This document shows, one piece after another, positions 1-8,596 of a DNA stretch of 64,000 bases (positions are counted from its first letter, which is position 1; each line of letters starts with the position of its first letter). The translations under genes were made by a program, and so were the position numbers. Origin of the DNA: Marinospirillum alkalitolerans. Its GTDB lineage: Bacteria > Pseudomonadota > Gammaproteobacteria > Pseudomonadales > Halomonadaceae. The notes below the pieces were generated by a model, which made no database searches, was not told the origin of the DNA, and saw nothing but the letters and a program-made list of their open reading frames with translations. Location of the stretch: positions 1 to 64,000 of the forward strand of contig NZ_JBANFI010000005.1 of the NCBI RefSeq assembly GCF_045055655.1. Reading direction: 5' to 3'.

Positions 1-21
1 CTGGGCCTGATGGATGATGTT

Positions 22-1431
22 TCAGTCAGGCTTGGCTTTTCGCCATCGATTTCTTCCTGCGGCCTTGGCTTGATACATGGCTTGATCAGCAGCATGAATC
101 AAGCTGGCTTTATCTGTTGCATCCAGCGGAGCCTGACTGATGCCAATCGATACCCCAATACGCACCTGATGCTCACCGAGCTGAAAAGGCTGAGTGAGCG
201 CATCAATGATTCTTTGAGCCAGCTGACAGGCGAGCGCATCATGACTTGGTTCTTCGAGCAGAATCAGAAACTCATCCCCGCCTAAGCGCCCCAAGGTATC
301 TTGCTGGCGAATCAGATGGCTGAGCCTCTCTCCCACGCGTTTTAACAGCTGATCGCCCATAGCATGCCCGAGCTGGTCGTTGACTTCTTTAAAGTGATCG
401 AGGTCCATAAACAAAAGCGCCAACGGACGTTGATTAGTCAAAGCGAGGGTGATGCGGCGCTCTAGCAGGCTACGATTGGGTAGGCCAGTGAGGGCATCGT
501 GATCTGCCTGATGCTGCACTGAGCGTTGTTGTGCCTCTAGTCGAGCGGCTTGATAGACGGCTTCTTCTAGCAGAGGGCGCAGCACACGCACTAATAACCC
601 AGCGCTGCTGATTAGGAGCAGCAGTAAAAGACTGCTGGGCCAGAAGAGTTGCTTCAGGCTAAAAGAGTGAAGGTCCTGAGCGGCCTGATGCAACTCTAGA
701 CTGAAGTGCTCCAAGCTTAATGCTAGGTTCAACGCTGCGGAGTGGTTATCCGCGCTGAGAGGTTGGCTCACCAGATGATCTGCGCTGAATGTCCATCTTA
801 AGGCTTGTTTGTGATCGATAAGGCTGAATTCACCTTGATGGTGTACAGGTTGCAGGGCTGCGAGTAGCGCATCGGTTTGCAGTAGGAGCCAGTCTGTCCC
901 GATCCGTTGGCCCTCTTCATAAAGCGGTGTGACCACCAGCCAGTCGCCGAGTTGGTTGTCCTGCTGAATCAGATAACTGGTCGGCTGTTCTCCAATGGCA
1001 GGATAGAGATGGGTTGCCAAGGGCAGATCAGGTTGCTGCCCGATCTGAATCACTGCATTGCCTTGTTGATCAAAGCGAATCAGCCCAGCTAGGCGAGTGG
1101 AAGAATCCAGCGCATCGCGTAATCGAGGGATGCTGAACTCTTGTAGTTCGGCCAGGCTCAGCGCCTGCTGGTGATAGGCCAGCAAACGACGGCGTACCTC
1201 TGTACGGCTGGCAAGCTGGGCAGCGAGCGCATGAGACTGCTCAAAAAGATGGTTCATCAGCAGTGACTGAGTCTGAAGCTGATACTGGGTGCTTTGTAGC
1301 AGATTGGTGCGTATGGCTTGATAGAGCGGCCAGCTGGTGATCACACCGATCAGCAGCCCTGTGATCAGCATCCCGCTCAGGCTGATCAGTAATACACGCT
1401 GTTTTAAAGCGCTGAAGGAGGACGGGGTCAT
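22..1431 (-). CDS. Membrane-anchored diguanylate cyclase (GGDEF)
   Basis: Predicted to make cyclic-di-GMP from two GTP at the inner membrane. From the ATG at 1431 the protein is 469 aa: an N-terminal membrane segment, a periplasmic sensor region of about 230 residues, a second membrane segment (rich in Leu), then a GGDEF domain. The active-site GGDEF is at about residues 384-388. An RQQD inhibitory-site motif lies five residues before it, so product inhibition is likely. A GTG start at 1479 is possible, but the ATG at 1431 has a better AGGA ribosome site. It lies just downstream of rsgA and orn on the same strand, so it is probably co-transcribed. The sensed ligand is unknown. Confidence 0.9.
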   Translation of the reverse strand: MTPSSFSALKQRVLLISLSGMLITGLLIGVITSWPLYQAIRTNLLQSTQYQLQTQSLLMNHLFEQSHALAAQLASRTEVRRRLLAYHQQALSLAELQEFSIPRLRDALDSSTRLAGLIRFDQQGNAVIQIGQQPDLPLATHLYPAIGEQPTSYLIQQDNQLGDWLVVTPLYEEGQRIGTDWLLLQTDALLAALQPVHHQGEFSLIDHKQALRWTFSADHLVSQPLSADNHSAALNLALSLEHFSLELHQAAQDLHSFSLKQLFWPSSLLLLLLISSAGLLVRVLRPLLEEAVYQAARLEAQQRSVQHQADHDALTGLPNRSLLERRITLALTNQRPLALLFMDLDHFKEVNDQLGHAMGDQLLKRVGERLSHLIRQQDTLGRLGGDEFLILLEEPSHDALACQLAQRIIDALTQPFQLGEHQVRIGVSIGISQAPLDATDKASLIHAADQAMYQAKAAGRNRWRKAKPD

Positions 1432-1488
1432 GAACCGATTCCTGAATCTCAACAGCAGCCTCGGTGGATATGACGCCACCTCGGCCGC

Positions 1489-2526
1489 TTAATTTTGTAA
1501 AGAGGCGACCAGATGGTGATAGCTTTGGAAACGGCTGGTCGAGATTTGACCGGCGGCTACGGCCGCTTGTAAGGCGCACCCTGGGTCTTGCTGATGCTTG
1601 CAGTCTCTAAAGCGGCACTGGCCTAAATAGGGTTCAAATTCACGAAAACCTGCGGCAATTTCTTGAGGTGTCAGAAAGCCCAGTGAAAACTCACGGATTC
1701 CTGGTGAATCGATCAATTGTCCACCTTCAGCGAAATGAAACAGACGTGCGGTTGTGGTGGTATGACGCCCTTTGCGCGTTTCGGCTGAGAGCGCACCAAC
1801 ACGCAGATCGACGCCAGGCAGCAAAGCATTAATCAGTGAGCTTTTGCCAACACCTGACTGACCAACAAACACACTGACGCGATCTTTCAGTTGGTCTTTG
1901 AGTGCCAGCAGCGCCGTTTCTTCATAAGCGGAAGTGGGCAGCAGGGTATAACCGAGCTGGGTGTAGACATCGAGCAGGTGACGGACCTTAGCTTGGCGCT
2001 CGGTTTCCATCTTGCCATCCTGCATCAAATCCCACTTATTGAGCAGCAGGATCGGCGTAATGCCAGTATGTTCAGCCGCCACCAGATAACGATCAATCAG
2101 ATTCGCAAAGGGTTCAGGCTCTGGGGCAATGACGAGTAGCAGTTGATCCACATTGGCGGCGATGGCTTTCATGACACCACGCGTATCAGGGCGTGCCAGC
2201 AGTGATCGGCGCTCTTGGCGGGCTTCCACCACACCTATGCCCTGTGGCTCTTGGTGCGGCCGCCAGCTAACCTGATCGCCGGTGACCAGCTGATCGACCT
2301 TGGCGCGTAGATGGCAGAGCTGCTTGATCCGTGGCGCTTCAAGGCTTTCGACTTCGACCTGACGCCCAAAATGCGCTGTGATCAGGCCGAGTTGTAATTC
2401 AGCGTAAAGACCTTCAGCAAAATGTTCGCTGACCTGCTCATCTTGGCGCAGGGCGCGCTGGTTGCGTTCATTCTGAATCTTATCGATACGCCATTGTTGT
2501 TGGCGGCTGAGTTTGCGTTTACTCAT
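1489..2526 (-). CDS. rsgA: Ribosome small subunit-dependent GTPase A
   Basis: RsgA (YjeQ) is a circularly permuted GTPase that helps late 30S maturation. The 345-aa protein has an N-terminal OB-fold region and then permuted G motifs: G4 (NKWD), the P-loop GQSGVGKSS, and G3 DSPG. It ends in a Cys/His zinc region (CRFRDCKH...C). Its ATG overlaps the orn stop codon in an ATGA, which indicates translational coupling. The diguanylate cyclase follows within about 60 bp. The N-terminus is rich in Lys/Arg/Gln, as is common in this family. Confidence 0.97.
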   Translation of the reverse strand: MSKRKLSRQQQWRIDKIQNERNQRALRQDEQVSEHFAEGLYAELQLGLITAHFGRQVEVESLEAPRIKQLCHLRAKVDQLVTGDQVSWRPHQEPQGIGVVEARQERRSLLARPDTRGVMKAIAANVDQLLLVIAPEPEPFANLIDRYLVAAEHTGITPILLLNKWDLMQDGKMETERQAKVRHLLDVYTQLGYTLLPTSAYEETALLALKDQLKDRVSVFVGQSGVGKSSLINALLPGVDLRVGALSAETRKGRHTTTTARLFHFAEGGQLIDSPGIREFSLGFLTPQEIAAGFREFEPYLGQCRFRDCKHQQDPGCALQAAVAAGQISTSRFQSYHHLVASLQN

Positions 2527-3083
2527 TGGGCAGGAGTACGAATAAAGTGCTCACGATAAAAGCGCAGTTCGGCAACCGATTCACGAATGTCATCGAGCGC
2601 GAGGTGGGTATTCTGCTTTTTAAACTGTGCGGGTAAATCCGGCATCCAGCGTTTTGCCAATTCCTTCAAGGTAGAAACATCCAGATTGCGGTAATGAAAA
2701 AAAGCCTCCAGCTCTGGCATCTCATACTGCATAAAGCGTCGATCTTGATGCACGCTGTTACCACACATCGGACTGGCACCTGCGGCGACATATTGGCGCA
2801 AAAATGCCAGCGTGGCCAGCTCAGCTTCGCGCGTGGTGATCTGACTGGCTTGGACGCGTGCGGTCAGACCGGAAGCGCCATGGGTGTTGACGCACCACGC
2901 ATCCATAGACTCGAGCAGGCTGTTTGGCTGGTGGATGGCCATCACTGGGCCTTCTGCCAAGATATTGAGGTCACTGTCTGTCACCAGAGTCGCAATCTCG
3001 ATGATGCGTTCTTTCTCTGGATCCAAACCTGTCATTTCTAAATCGATCCAGATCAGATGCGAGGGCGCGGTGGCTGCAGACAT
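2523..3083 (-). CDS. orn: Oligoribonuclease
   Basis: A 3'-5' exonuclease of the DEDDh family that degrades 2-5 nt RNAs. In organisms that use c-di-GMP it also hydrolyses pGpG, the product of EAL phosphodiesterases. The 186-aa length is typical. Seen motifs are IDLEMTGLD (first Asp/Glu pair), the NSVHQDRRF stretch, and HLALDDIRES carrying the catalytic His and Asp. It is the first gene of a likely orn-rsgA-diguanylate cyclase operon and overlaps rsgA by 4 nt. Confidence 0.97.
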   Translation of the reverse strand: MSAATAPSHLIWIDLEMTGLDPEKERIIEIATLVTDSDLNILAEGPVMAIHQPNSLLESMDAWCVNTHGASGLTARVQASQITTREAELATLAFLRQYVAAGASPMCGNSVHQDRRFMQYEMPELEAFFHYRNLDVSTLKELAKRWMPDLPAQFKKQNTHLALDDIRESVAELRFYREHFIRTPAQ

Positions 3084-3233
3084 CGGCCAGTTCTCCTTGA
3101 GTCAGAGTGATAGGTGGTTTTAGCTGGGTTGGCCTTCTAGGCCGTCAGGCTCTTAGGGATGTTGCTTGATGAGAGTGAGCCGATTCTTGGGTAAGCCGAT
3201 AGCTTCAAGCCGTATAGTAACAGAGGCACTAAA

Positions 3234-3266
3234 AAGGCGGAACTTTTACTGTCTGCATTCCGCCTT
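3234..3266 (-). terminator. Rho-independent terminator of the GAF gene
   Basis: A perfect 9-bp inverted repeat (AAGGCGGAA / TTCCGCCTT) with a 15-nt loop. On the minus strand it is followed by a short U run. It lies 16 bp past the stop codon of the GAF-domain gene. Confidence 0.75.
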
Positions 3267-3281
3267 CAAGCGCGCTGCAAA

Positions 3282-3743
3282 TTAAAGGTAAAGTTGCAGC
3301 AGCTCACTGACCCAATCTGCATGATGCTGTAATAGCTCTCTGTGGGCTGGCGTAAATTGGTGGGGGGTCGCATAGGCGACGCTGAGGCTGCCAACGCGCT
3401 GATTGAGCAAATAAAGTGGAACGCCTAAATAGCTCCTGAGCCCAAGAGCAGAGGCAAAATCAGGCTGCATGTCCTGTGGAAGTAACTGCAAATCTTGGAT
3501 AATGATGTGCTCGCCGGGGATCAGCAGCGGGAAACCACACAAGGCATCCTCAAGCAGTAGACGCTGCTCACGCGCATAGGGGTAGAAAAGGTGGAGATGC
3601 TGGCCTTCTCTCACACCAACAGCTGCCAGATCACTCTCCATTTCTTTCTGACATTGCTGGGCAACTTTAGACAGGCTGGAGGCGCAGATGGCCGCCAGCT
3701 GGGGGGTTAATAACTCAAAAAAAGCTTGGGTGTTGGGCGGCAT
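3282..3743 (-). CDS. Small GAF-domain protein
   Basis: A 153-aa soluble protein that looks like a stand-alone GAF domain. The segment from about residue 75 to the end (FPLLIPGEH..., LGLRSYLGVPLYLLNQRVGSLSVAY) matches the usual GAF core, where a small ligand or protein partner binds. I see no output domain, membrane segment or conserved Cys pair of the free-methionine sulfoxide reductase type. It is transcribed alone, with its own terminator, and diverges from serB. Ligand and role are unknown. Confidence 0.75.
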   Translation of the reverse strand: MPPNTQAFFELLTPQLAAICASSLSKVAQQCQKEMESDLAAVGVREGQHLHLFYPYAREQRLLLEDALCGFPLLIPGEHIIIQDLQLLPQDMQPDFASALGLRSYLGVPLYLLNQRVGSLSVAYATPHQFTPAHRELLQHHADWVSELLQLYL

Positions 3744-3960
3744 AGATGAAACTCCACGTCTGTTGCTGGCTCATCCGTGCAACCTTGGGCAGAGGGACGC
3801 TATAATAGGCCGCATTGGAATTGGGTTGAGTGATCCTTGTGGCCAGATCAACACGGCTTAGCAGCACTCTCCTGATGGATTTTTTTATTGGAGAAATTAG
3901 AGTCAAGTATAGATGCTGGCTCAGTTTCTGCTTTATTTTTTCACACTGGATCACACCTAG

Positions 3961-5229
3961 ATGAAGACTCAGGATCGCAATATCGTTTTGATTAATGTTT
4001 CTGGCCCAGATCGTCCCGGCATCACCTCCGCTATGACCGAAATCCTGGCGGCTTATGGCGTGAATATCCTCGATATTGGGCAGGCTGTGATTCATGACAC
4101 CCTAGCCTTAGGTCTGCTCGCTCAGCTTTCACCTCAAGCGCAGAACTCGCCTGTATTACAAGAGCTGCTGTTCAAAGCGCACGAATGGGGTATGCAGATA
4201 CGTTTTACCCCAGTGACCGATGCCAGTTATGAGCAATGGGTTGGTGGGCAGGGCAAAAAGCGCTATATCGTGACTTTGCTGGGGCCGCAAATTACCGCGC
4301 ACCAGATTGCACGGGTGACTCAAACCGTAGCGGCCAATGGGCTGAATATTGATCGTATCCATCGTTTATCTGGGCGGGTGAGCTTGCAGCAGCTCGGTCA
4401 GCCGCGCCGTGCCTGTGTCGAGTTTTCGGTGCGGGGTGAGGTGGACGATCCGGCTGAATTACGCCGCCACTTCCTGGCCTTATCGGGCGAGTTGGAAATC
4501 GATATCGCTGTGCAGGAAGACAATATTTATCGTCGTAATCGCCGTCTGGTGGTGTTTGATATGGACTCGACGCTGATCGAAGCGGAAGTGATCGATGAGC
4601 TGGCACGAGAAGCTGGTGTGGGCGAGCAGGTGGCTGAGATTACAGAGCGGGCTATGTGTGGCGAGCTGGACTTCAATGAGAGTTTTAAAGCGCGTGTTGC
4701 ACTCTTGAAGGGTCTGGACGCCAAGGTGCTGGAGCAGATTGCCCAGCGCCTGCCCATTACCGAAGGGGCAGAGCAGCTGGTGCGTACTTTGAAACGTCTC
4801 GGGTATCGCACGGCGATACTCTCGGGAGGCTTCACCTATTTTGGTGAATATCTTCAAGCCAAGCTGGGCATTGATGAGGTCCATGCCAACGATCTGGAAA
4901 TAGAAAATGGCCGCGTGACCGGCCGCGTGACTGGCCGGATTGTCGATGGGCAGCGTAAAGCAGAGCTGCTGCAAGAAATAGCCGCACAAGAGGGGATCGA
5001 TCTGGATCAGTCCATTGCTGTCGGCGACGGTGCCAATGACCTGCCTATGCTAGGTTTGGCCGGACTAGGTATCGCGTTTCGTGCCAAGCCTTTGGTACGC
5101 CAAACAGCGCGCCATGCTCTGTCGACACTGGGTTTGGATGCCATCCTCTATCTGATCGGTTTCTCAGATCGTGATCTGGCAGAAACAGCCTATCAAGAAG
5201 CCCAACTGAGCCAAAACGCAACACTGTGA
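3961..5229 (+). CDS. serB: Phosphoserine phosphatase with ACT domains
   Basis: Catalyses the last step of serine synthesis, phosphoserine to serine. The 422-aa protein has an N-terminal regulatory ACT region (residues 1 to about 180) and a C-terminal HAD phosphatase. HAD motif I is DMDSTLIEAEVID, motif II is SGGF, and motif IV is GDGANDLPML. A RVTG unit is doubled at about residues 318-325 because of a 12-bp tandem repeat. The ATG has no clear Shine-Dalgarno, but the start fits the family (KxxDRNIVLIN...). Its stop overlaps the next gene. Confidence 0.95.
   Translation: MKTQDRNIVLINVSGPDRPGITSAMTEILAAYGVNILDIGQAVIHDTLALGLLAQLSPQAQNSPVLQELLFKAHEWGMQIRFTPVTDASYEQWVGGQGKKRYIVTLLGPQITAHQIARVTQTVAANGLNIDRIHRLSGRVSLQQLGQPRRACVEFSVRGEVDDPAELRRHFLALSGELEIDIAVQEDNIYRRNRRLVVFDMDSTLIEAEVIDELAREAGVGEQVAEITERAMCGELDFNESFKARVALLKGLDAKVLEQIAQRLPITEGAEQLVRTLKRLGYRTAILSGGFTYFGEYLQAKLGIDEVHANDLEIENGRVTGRVTGRIVDGQRKAELLQEIAAQEGIDLDQSIAVGDGANDLPMLGLAGLGIAFRAKPLVRQTARHALSTLGLDAILYLIGFSDRDLAETAYQEAQLSQNATL
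4909..4932 (+). repeat. 12-bp tandem duplication inside serB
   Basis: GGCCGCGTGACC at 4909-4920 and GGCCGCGTGACT at 4921-4932 differ by one base. The result is a doubled RVTG in a loop region of the phosphatase domain; the reading frame is kept. Confidence 0.85.
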
Positions 5230-5597
5230 AATCAGCTTCTTCGTCTTGCTGGTGGGTCTATGTGATTCGCCAAGCACAGGGTGCACTTTATACGGGAATT
5301 ACGCTGGATGTGCAGCGGCGCTTTGCTGAACACCAGGCAAATGGCCCGAAGACGGCGAAGGCCTTGCGTGGTCGTGGGCCCTTAGAGTTGGCTTTTGCTG
5401 CCCCTGTGGGCTCTCATCGCTCGGCCCTTCAGGTGGAAGGGCGTATAAAAAAGCTTAAACGCAGCGCTAAGTTAGCCTTCATTGAGCAAGGTCATCTCCC
5501 TGTGCAATGGCAAGAAGAAACAATGCAAAATCTACTTGACGCGGCTGGGGAAATAGATCAGTCTAGGACTCGTAGGCAGCAAGGTAGCAAAGAGTAG
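5226..5597 (+). CDS. GIY-YIG domain protein (UPF0213/YhbQ type)
   Basis: A 123-aa protein with the compact GIY-YIG nuclease fold: WVYVI near residue 10, YTGIT near residue 22, a conserved Arg in QRRFAEH, and a C-terminal KKLKRSAKL basic stretch. Family members act on DNA in vitro, but their role is poorly known. The start is a GTG that overlaps the serB stop (GTGA), so the two are probably translationally coupled. About 30 extra residues at the C-terminus lack clear similarity. Confidence 0.85.
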   Translation: MKSASSSCWWVYVIRQAQGALYTGITLDVQRRFAEHQANGPKTAKALRGRGPLELAFAAPVGSHRSALQVEGRIKKLKRSAKLAFIEQGHLPVQWQEETMQNLLDAAGEIDQSRTRRQQGSKE

Positions 5598-5723
5598 TGT
5601 CGTAACAAGGTTGTCATCGAATCATCGGTAACATCAGTTCGTCATGAGTACTATCTTGATTCCCGCATCACCGAATATCTGTGGATATTCAAAAAAATCA
5701 ACAAAGAAATAGGAATGTTTGAT

Positions 5724-5927
5724 ATGGCAACTGGTACAGTTAAATGGTTCAACGACACTAAAGGCTTTGGCTTCATTACTCCAGACGACGGTGGCGACGA
5801 TCTGTTTGCTCACTTCTCTGAGATTCAAGCTCAGGGCTTCAAAACTCTGGCTGAGAACCAAAAAGTTTCCTTTGAAGTGACCACTGGTCCTAAAGGCAAA
5901 CAAGCTGCTAAGATCCAAGTGATCTAA
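5724..5927 (+). CDS. Cold-shock domain protein (CspA family)
   Basis: A 67-aa single-strand nucleic-acid binding protein. RNP1 is KGFGFI and RNP2-like LFAHFS follows, in the order expected for CspA proteins. The start at 5724 (MATGTVKWFN) is preferred over an in-frame ATG at 5715, because an AGGA lies 9 nt upstream of it and the N-terminus then matches the family. It has its own strong terminator. Which Csp paralogue it is cannot be told from sequence alone. Confidence 0.95.
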   Translation: MATGTVKWFNDTKGFGFITPDDGGDDLFAHFSEIQAQGFKTLAENQKVSFEVTTGPKGKQAAKIQVI

Positions 5928-5950
5928 TTTTTAGCTTCAAGCTAAAATAA

Positions 5951-5977
5951 AAAAAACCCGCCAAGTGCGGGTTTTTT
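5951..5977 (+). terminator. Terminator of the cold-shock gene
   Basis: ACCCGC / GCGGGT stem with loop CAAGT, flanked by an A run before and a T run after. It lies about 25 bp after the csp stop and can act on both strands. Confidence 0.9.
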
Positions 5978-6013
5978 GTTGTCTGTATAAAAGGCTTGCA
6001 TCTGAATTTAAGC

Positions 6014-6075
6014 ACTCATCCACTTCTTTAGTTTAGCAAAAATCGCGTAAACCAACTGAGAAGAAGTGGGTGAGT
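6014..6075. repeat. Long imperfect inverted repeat downstream of the first HmuY gene
   Basis: Fifteen-nt arms at 6014-6028 and 6061-6075 pair with one G-T mismatch. A further GTTTA/TAAAC pair lies inside the 32-nt loop. It sits between the csp terminator and the HmuY stop codon. There is no U run on the minus strand, so it may be a 3'-end stabiliser or a weak terminator. Confidence 0.6.
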
Positions 6076-6084
6076 CAAATGGGC

Positions 6085-7227
6085 CTAATCCTGCATGGGC
6101 GCTTCCTGATAGCGCAGCATCATATGTCCAGATTGACCTGCATCGTTATAGTAACCAATCACTTGCAGTGCATAGCGTGGTGCTTCAGCGTTGCTGCCAT
6201 CGGTATCGATCAGGTAAACACGGTAGTTAGGCCAGAGTTGGTGGCCGCCACCGACGCCATAGGCATACCAAGAATGCTGGCCAAAGATGCCACTGGTGGT
6301 GTCGGCAGCAAAGCCAGGACGAGGCGGAACATCCCCTGCTTTGACAAAGGTGGCTTGATCAGACCAAGCAAAGGGGCCAAAACTGCCTGCTTGACCTTCA
6401 CCATTGGGGCCGCTGTTGGTGCGCAGGAAGAAATCACGGCCTTCAAAGCCGATTTGCAGATCCCAGTGATTGCCTGTGCAAGCTACTTCTGCTCCATTGA
6501 CAAAGCTAAAGCAGAGGCTGCCGTTGTTTAGAGCTCCACCATTCCAAGTGATAGGTGTGGTGGAGAAGTTGGATTCACCTGGCTTTTGAACATAGAAGTC
6601 AAACGCGAAGCTTTGGATGCCTTGGCCTGCCCGCGTTGGGAAATCTAAAGCGGTCATGCGCATTTTGGCGTAGGCATCACCGGAAGCTGAACGCAGAATC
6701 CAGCCATTTTGGTTGTTGGCGGTGTAAAGGCCATTGGCATGATTGTAATCGGCCCAGTCCATACCAAAGGTGTTGCTGACCTGCTCACTCACCCAGCTAC
6801 GGCTATTCGGTTCGCTAAACGGGCCATCGAGGAGATAAAGCTCACTGTTTGCGCTCATACCAAGAAACTGGGACTCTATGGGCTGATTCTGTTGGTCATA
6901 AAGGTGGTTCTGATTTGCAACCAGAGCGGCTCGTACCTGCCCCGGACCTGAAGCACCTGAATTGAGTTTGATATCCATGCGTCGTGCCGCCAAATGCCAG
7001 TCAGTGGAGTTGGCGGCTGCTTCGGCATCGAGTACCTGTCCCGTGATCAAATTCAGATAAACCCAGTCGGTTTGGCTCGTGGCATCTAGGGTCATGACCT
7101 GTTGGCCTTGCACCGGAGGCAGGCCTTGGTCGCTCCCTGAGTCAGAATCACTATCACTACAACCAGTCAGCAGCAGGCTGCTGGCCAGAACCAGCCCATA
7201 GAGTGCGGGGTTTTTTAGCTGCAACAT
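6085..7227 (-). CDS. HmuY-family heme-binding lipoprotein, copy 1
   Basis: A 380-aa predicted outer-membrane lipoprotein. The signal peptide ends in the lipobox LTGC at about residue 23, followed by an acidic Ser/Asp linker. The mature part has the HmuY pattern: a threonine-rich start, WHLAARRMDIKLNSGASGPG, NGWILRSASGDAYAKMR, and a C-terminal YALQVIGYY strand. HmuY proteins capture heme and pass it to a TonB-dependent receptor; here the receptor gene lies upstream on the same strand. The first ~29 residues are identical to copy 2 while the rest is diverged. The ligand is inferred from family and context. Confidence 0.85.
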   Translation of the reverse strand: MLQLKNPALYGLVLASSLLLTGCSDSDSDSGSDQGLPPVQGQQVMTLDATSQTDWVYLNLITGQVLDAEAAANSTDWHLAARRMDIKLNSGASGPGQVRAALVANQNHLYDQQNQPIESQFLGMSANSELYLLDGPFSEPNSRSWVSEQVSNTFGMDWADYNHANGLYTANNQNGWILRSASGDAYAKMRMTALDFPTRAGQGIQSFAFDFYVQKPGESNFSTTPITWNGGALNNGSLCFSFVNGAEVACTGNHWDLQIGFEGRDFFLRTNSGPNGEGQAGSFGPFAWSDQATFVKAGDVPPRPGFAADTTSGIFGQHSWYAYGVGGGHQLWPNYRVYLIDTDGSNAEAPRYALQVIGYYNDAGQSGHMMLRYQEAPMQD

Positions 7228-7291
7228 ATGAAAGCTCCTTGTTTTGAAAAAGGTGAAGGTGTTGAAAAGCTACATACAGCGAGTGGTGATG
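7141..7291. repeat. 151-bp direct repeat, copy A (HmuY leader)
   Basis: Covers the upstream region, ribosome site and signal-peptide codons of the first HmuY gene. It matches 8510-8660 with only four mismatches by my alignment, at a constant offset of 1369 bp. Similarity falls sharply outside these limits. Confidence 0.92.
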
Positions 7292-7386
7292 TATTAGACT
7301 TTTTTGCTGTTTTTAAGATTAAAAGTGCTTGGTAATATGGTTTTGTTGTGGCTCGTTTCTTTTGATTTTGATGTGGCTACTACTGT

Positions 7387-7411
7387 GTTCCACCTCTTTT
7401 CGAGGTGGAAC
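7387..7411. terminator. Hairpin between the two HmuY genes
   Basis: A perfect 10-bp stem (GTTCCACCTC / GAGGTGGAAC) with a 5-nt loop, about 55 bp past the second HmuY stop on the minus strand. There is no adjacent U run, so it may partly terminate or protect the upstream message rather than fully stop transcription. Confidence 0.5.
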
Positions 7412-7465
7412 TTGAGTTGTGTAAGGCGGTTTAATATGGCCTGGTATTGGATTTTTCTCTTGGAG

Positions 7466-8596
7466 TTATTGTTGTGATACGGCTTCTGAGAAACGATAAA
7501 CAAGATGGCCGGATGGACTATTGCCATCTTCTCCATAATTGCTGATAACTTGGAGTTTATGATAGACCCCGTTTTTCTCTATTAAGTAGGTAGTGAATGT
7601 TGGGAACATGAGGTGATTGTTACCACCTACTGCATATTGAAATGCGCCATAGTCCCCTGGGCTGCTGAATGCTCCCTCTTTGCTGTCCGCAAAAAAACGA
7701 TAGACTTGCGCTGTGTTCGTTGGGTCTGTGACCTCCCAAACTGAATTCGATACGAGGGCGCCAACCCCTTGTGGGTTTGTTCCGTCAGAGCCAACAACGC
7801 CAGTATTACCAGTTCCTGAGGCGCCACCATTAATCTGGATTTGCCATTCAAAGCCCTGTCCTCGAGAGAACTTGAGCTCCCAATCATCGTTTTCGTGGGC
7901 CAGACTATTGCTTTCAAGATCCCAGTAAACAGGTCCATTTAGGAATGTTATTGCAGGAGATTGAATAGGGCTGTTGAAAGTGCTTCCATTCCAGTGTTCT
8001 ACTTCTAAAGTTAATTGCATTTGCATAGGAATAAATGAAGAGAAGCGGATACGAGCATATTGATTTCCATCAGCAGATTGGATAATCCAGCCATTTGTTC
8101 CATCGTCGTGGATATTTGGAGATGTTCCTGGGCCGCGATAACCTGAGTACCAGCCAGTGGTTGGGATAAGTGTGTTAATCTTGTCATGCTCAGGATTACA
8201 AATGTCGGTGTTATTGATATCAATAGCAAGAAAGTCGTTGAGTGTATCGTTTGCATTGAGTCGATCGAATTCAGTGCGTATAGCCTCTCCATTGTCATTA
8301 AATAGGTTTGGATAGCTGTGTGCTATACAGGCTTTTGTTTGCTCGCTTGTCCAAAATCCAACGTAGCGTTGGTAAGCGACTTGCCAGTCTCCATCAGCAC
8401 TTGTTGTTTGTCCTGTACTTAAATCAAAATAAACAGGTAGATTATGAGTGGTGTCGACAGATGCTACCCTCACTCCTTGAGGCAGTGAGTTATCACTCCC
8501 TGTTGTGGTGTCAGAATCACTATCACTACAACCAGTCAGCAGTAGGCTGCTGGCCAGAACCAGTCCATAGAGTGCGGGGTTTTTTAGCTGCAACAT
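7466..8596 (-). CDS. HmuY-family heme-binding lipoprotein, copy 2
   Basis: A 376-aa predicted lipoprotein. The start at 8596 is chosen because MLQLKNPALYG matches copy 1 and carries the same ribosome site; an upstream in-frame start would spoil the signal peptide. The lipobox is LTGC, followed by a Ser/Asp linker. The mature part shares only the family pattern with copy 1 (NGWIIQSADGNQYARIR, YAVGG, KLQVISNYG). It also has a Cys pair (CIAHSYP and DICNPEH) not seen in copy 1. The body looks more AT-rich than its neighbours, which may mean a separate origin. It lies between the TonB-dependent receptor and copy 1. Confidence 0.82.
   Translation of the reverse strand: MLQLKNPALYGLVLASSLLLTGCSDSDSDTTTGSDNSLPQGVRVASVDTTHNLPVYFDLSTGQTTSADGDWQVAYQRYVGFWTSEQTKACIAHSYPNLFNDNGEAIRTEFDRLNANDTLNDFLAIDINNTDICNPEHDKINTLIPTTGWYSGYRGPGTSPNIHDDGTNGWIIQSADGNQYARIRFSSFIPMQMQLTLEVEHWNGSTFNSPIQSPAITFLNGPVYWDLESNSLAHENDDWELKFSRGQGFEWQIQINGGASGTGNTGVVGSDGTNPQGVGALVSNSVWEVTDPTNTAQVYRFFADSKEGAFSSPGDYGAFQYAVGGNNHLMFPTFTTYLIEKNGVYHKLQVISNYGEDGNSPSGHLVYRFSEAVSQQ

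Noticed and set aside
1241..1579. 112-codon minus-strand frame across the rsgA/diguanylate cyclase junction
   Set aside because: It is out of frame with both real genes and its peptide has no domain; it overlaps two confident coding regions.
5598..5723. RNA thermosensor-like leader of the csp gene
   Set aside because: Only about 120 bp are available and I could not see a convincing alternative pairing or cold box by eye.
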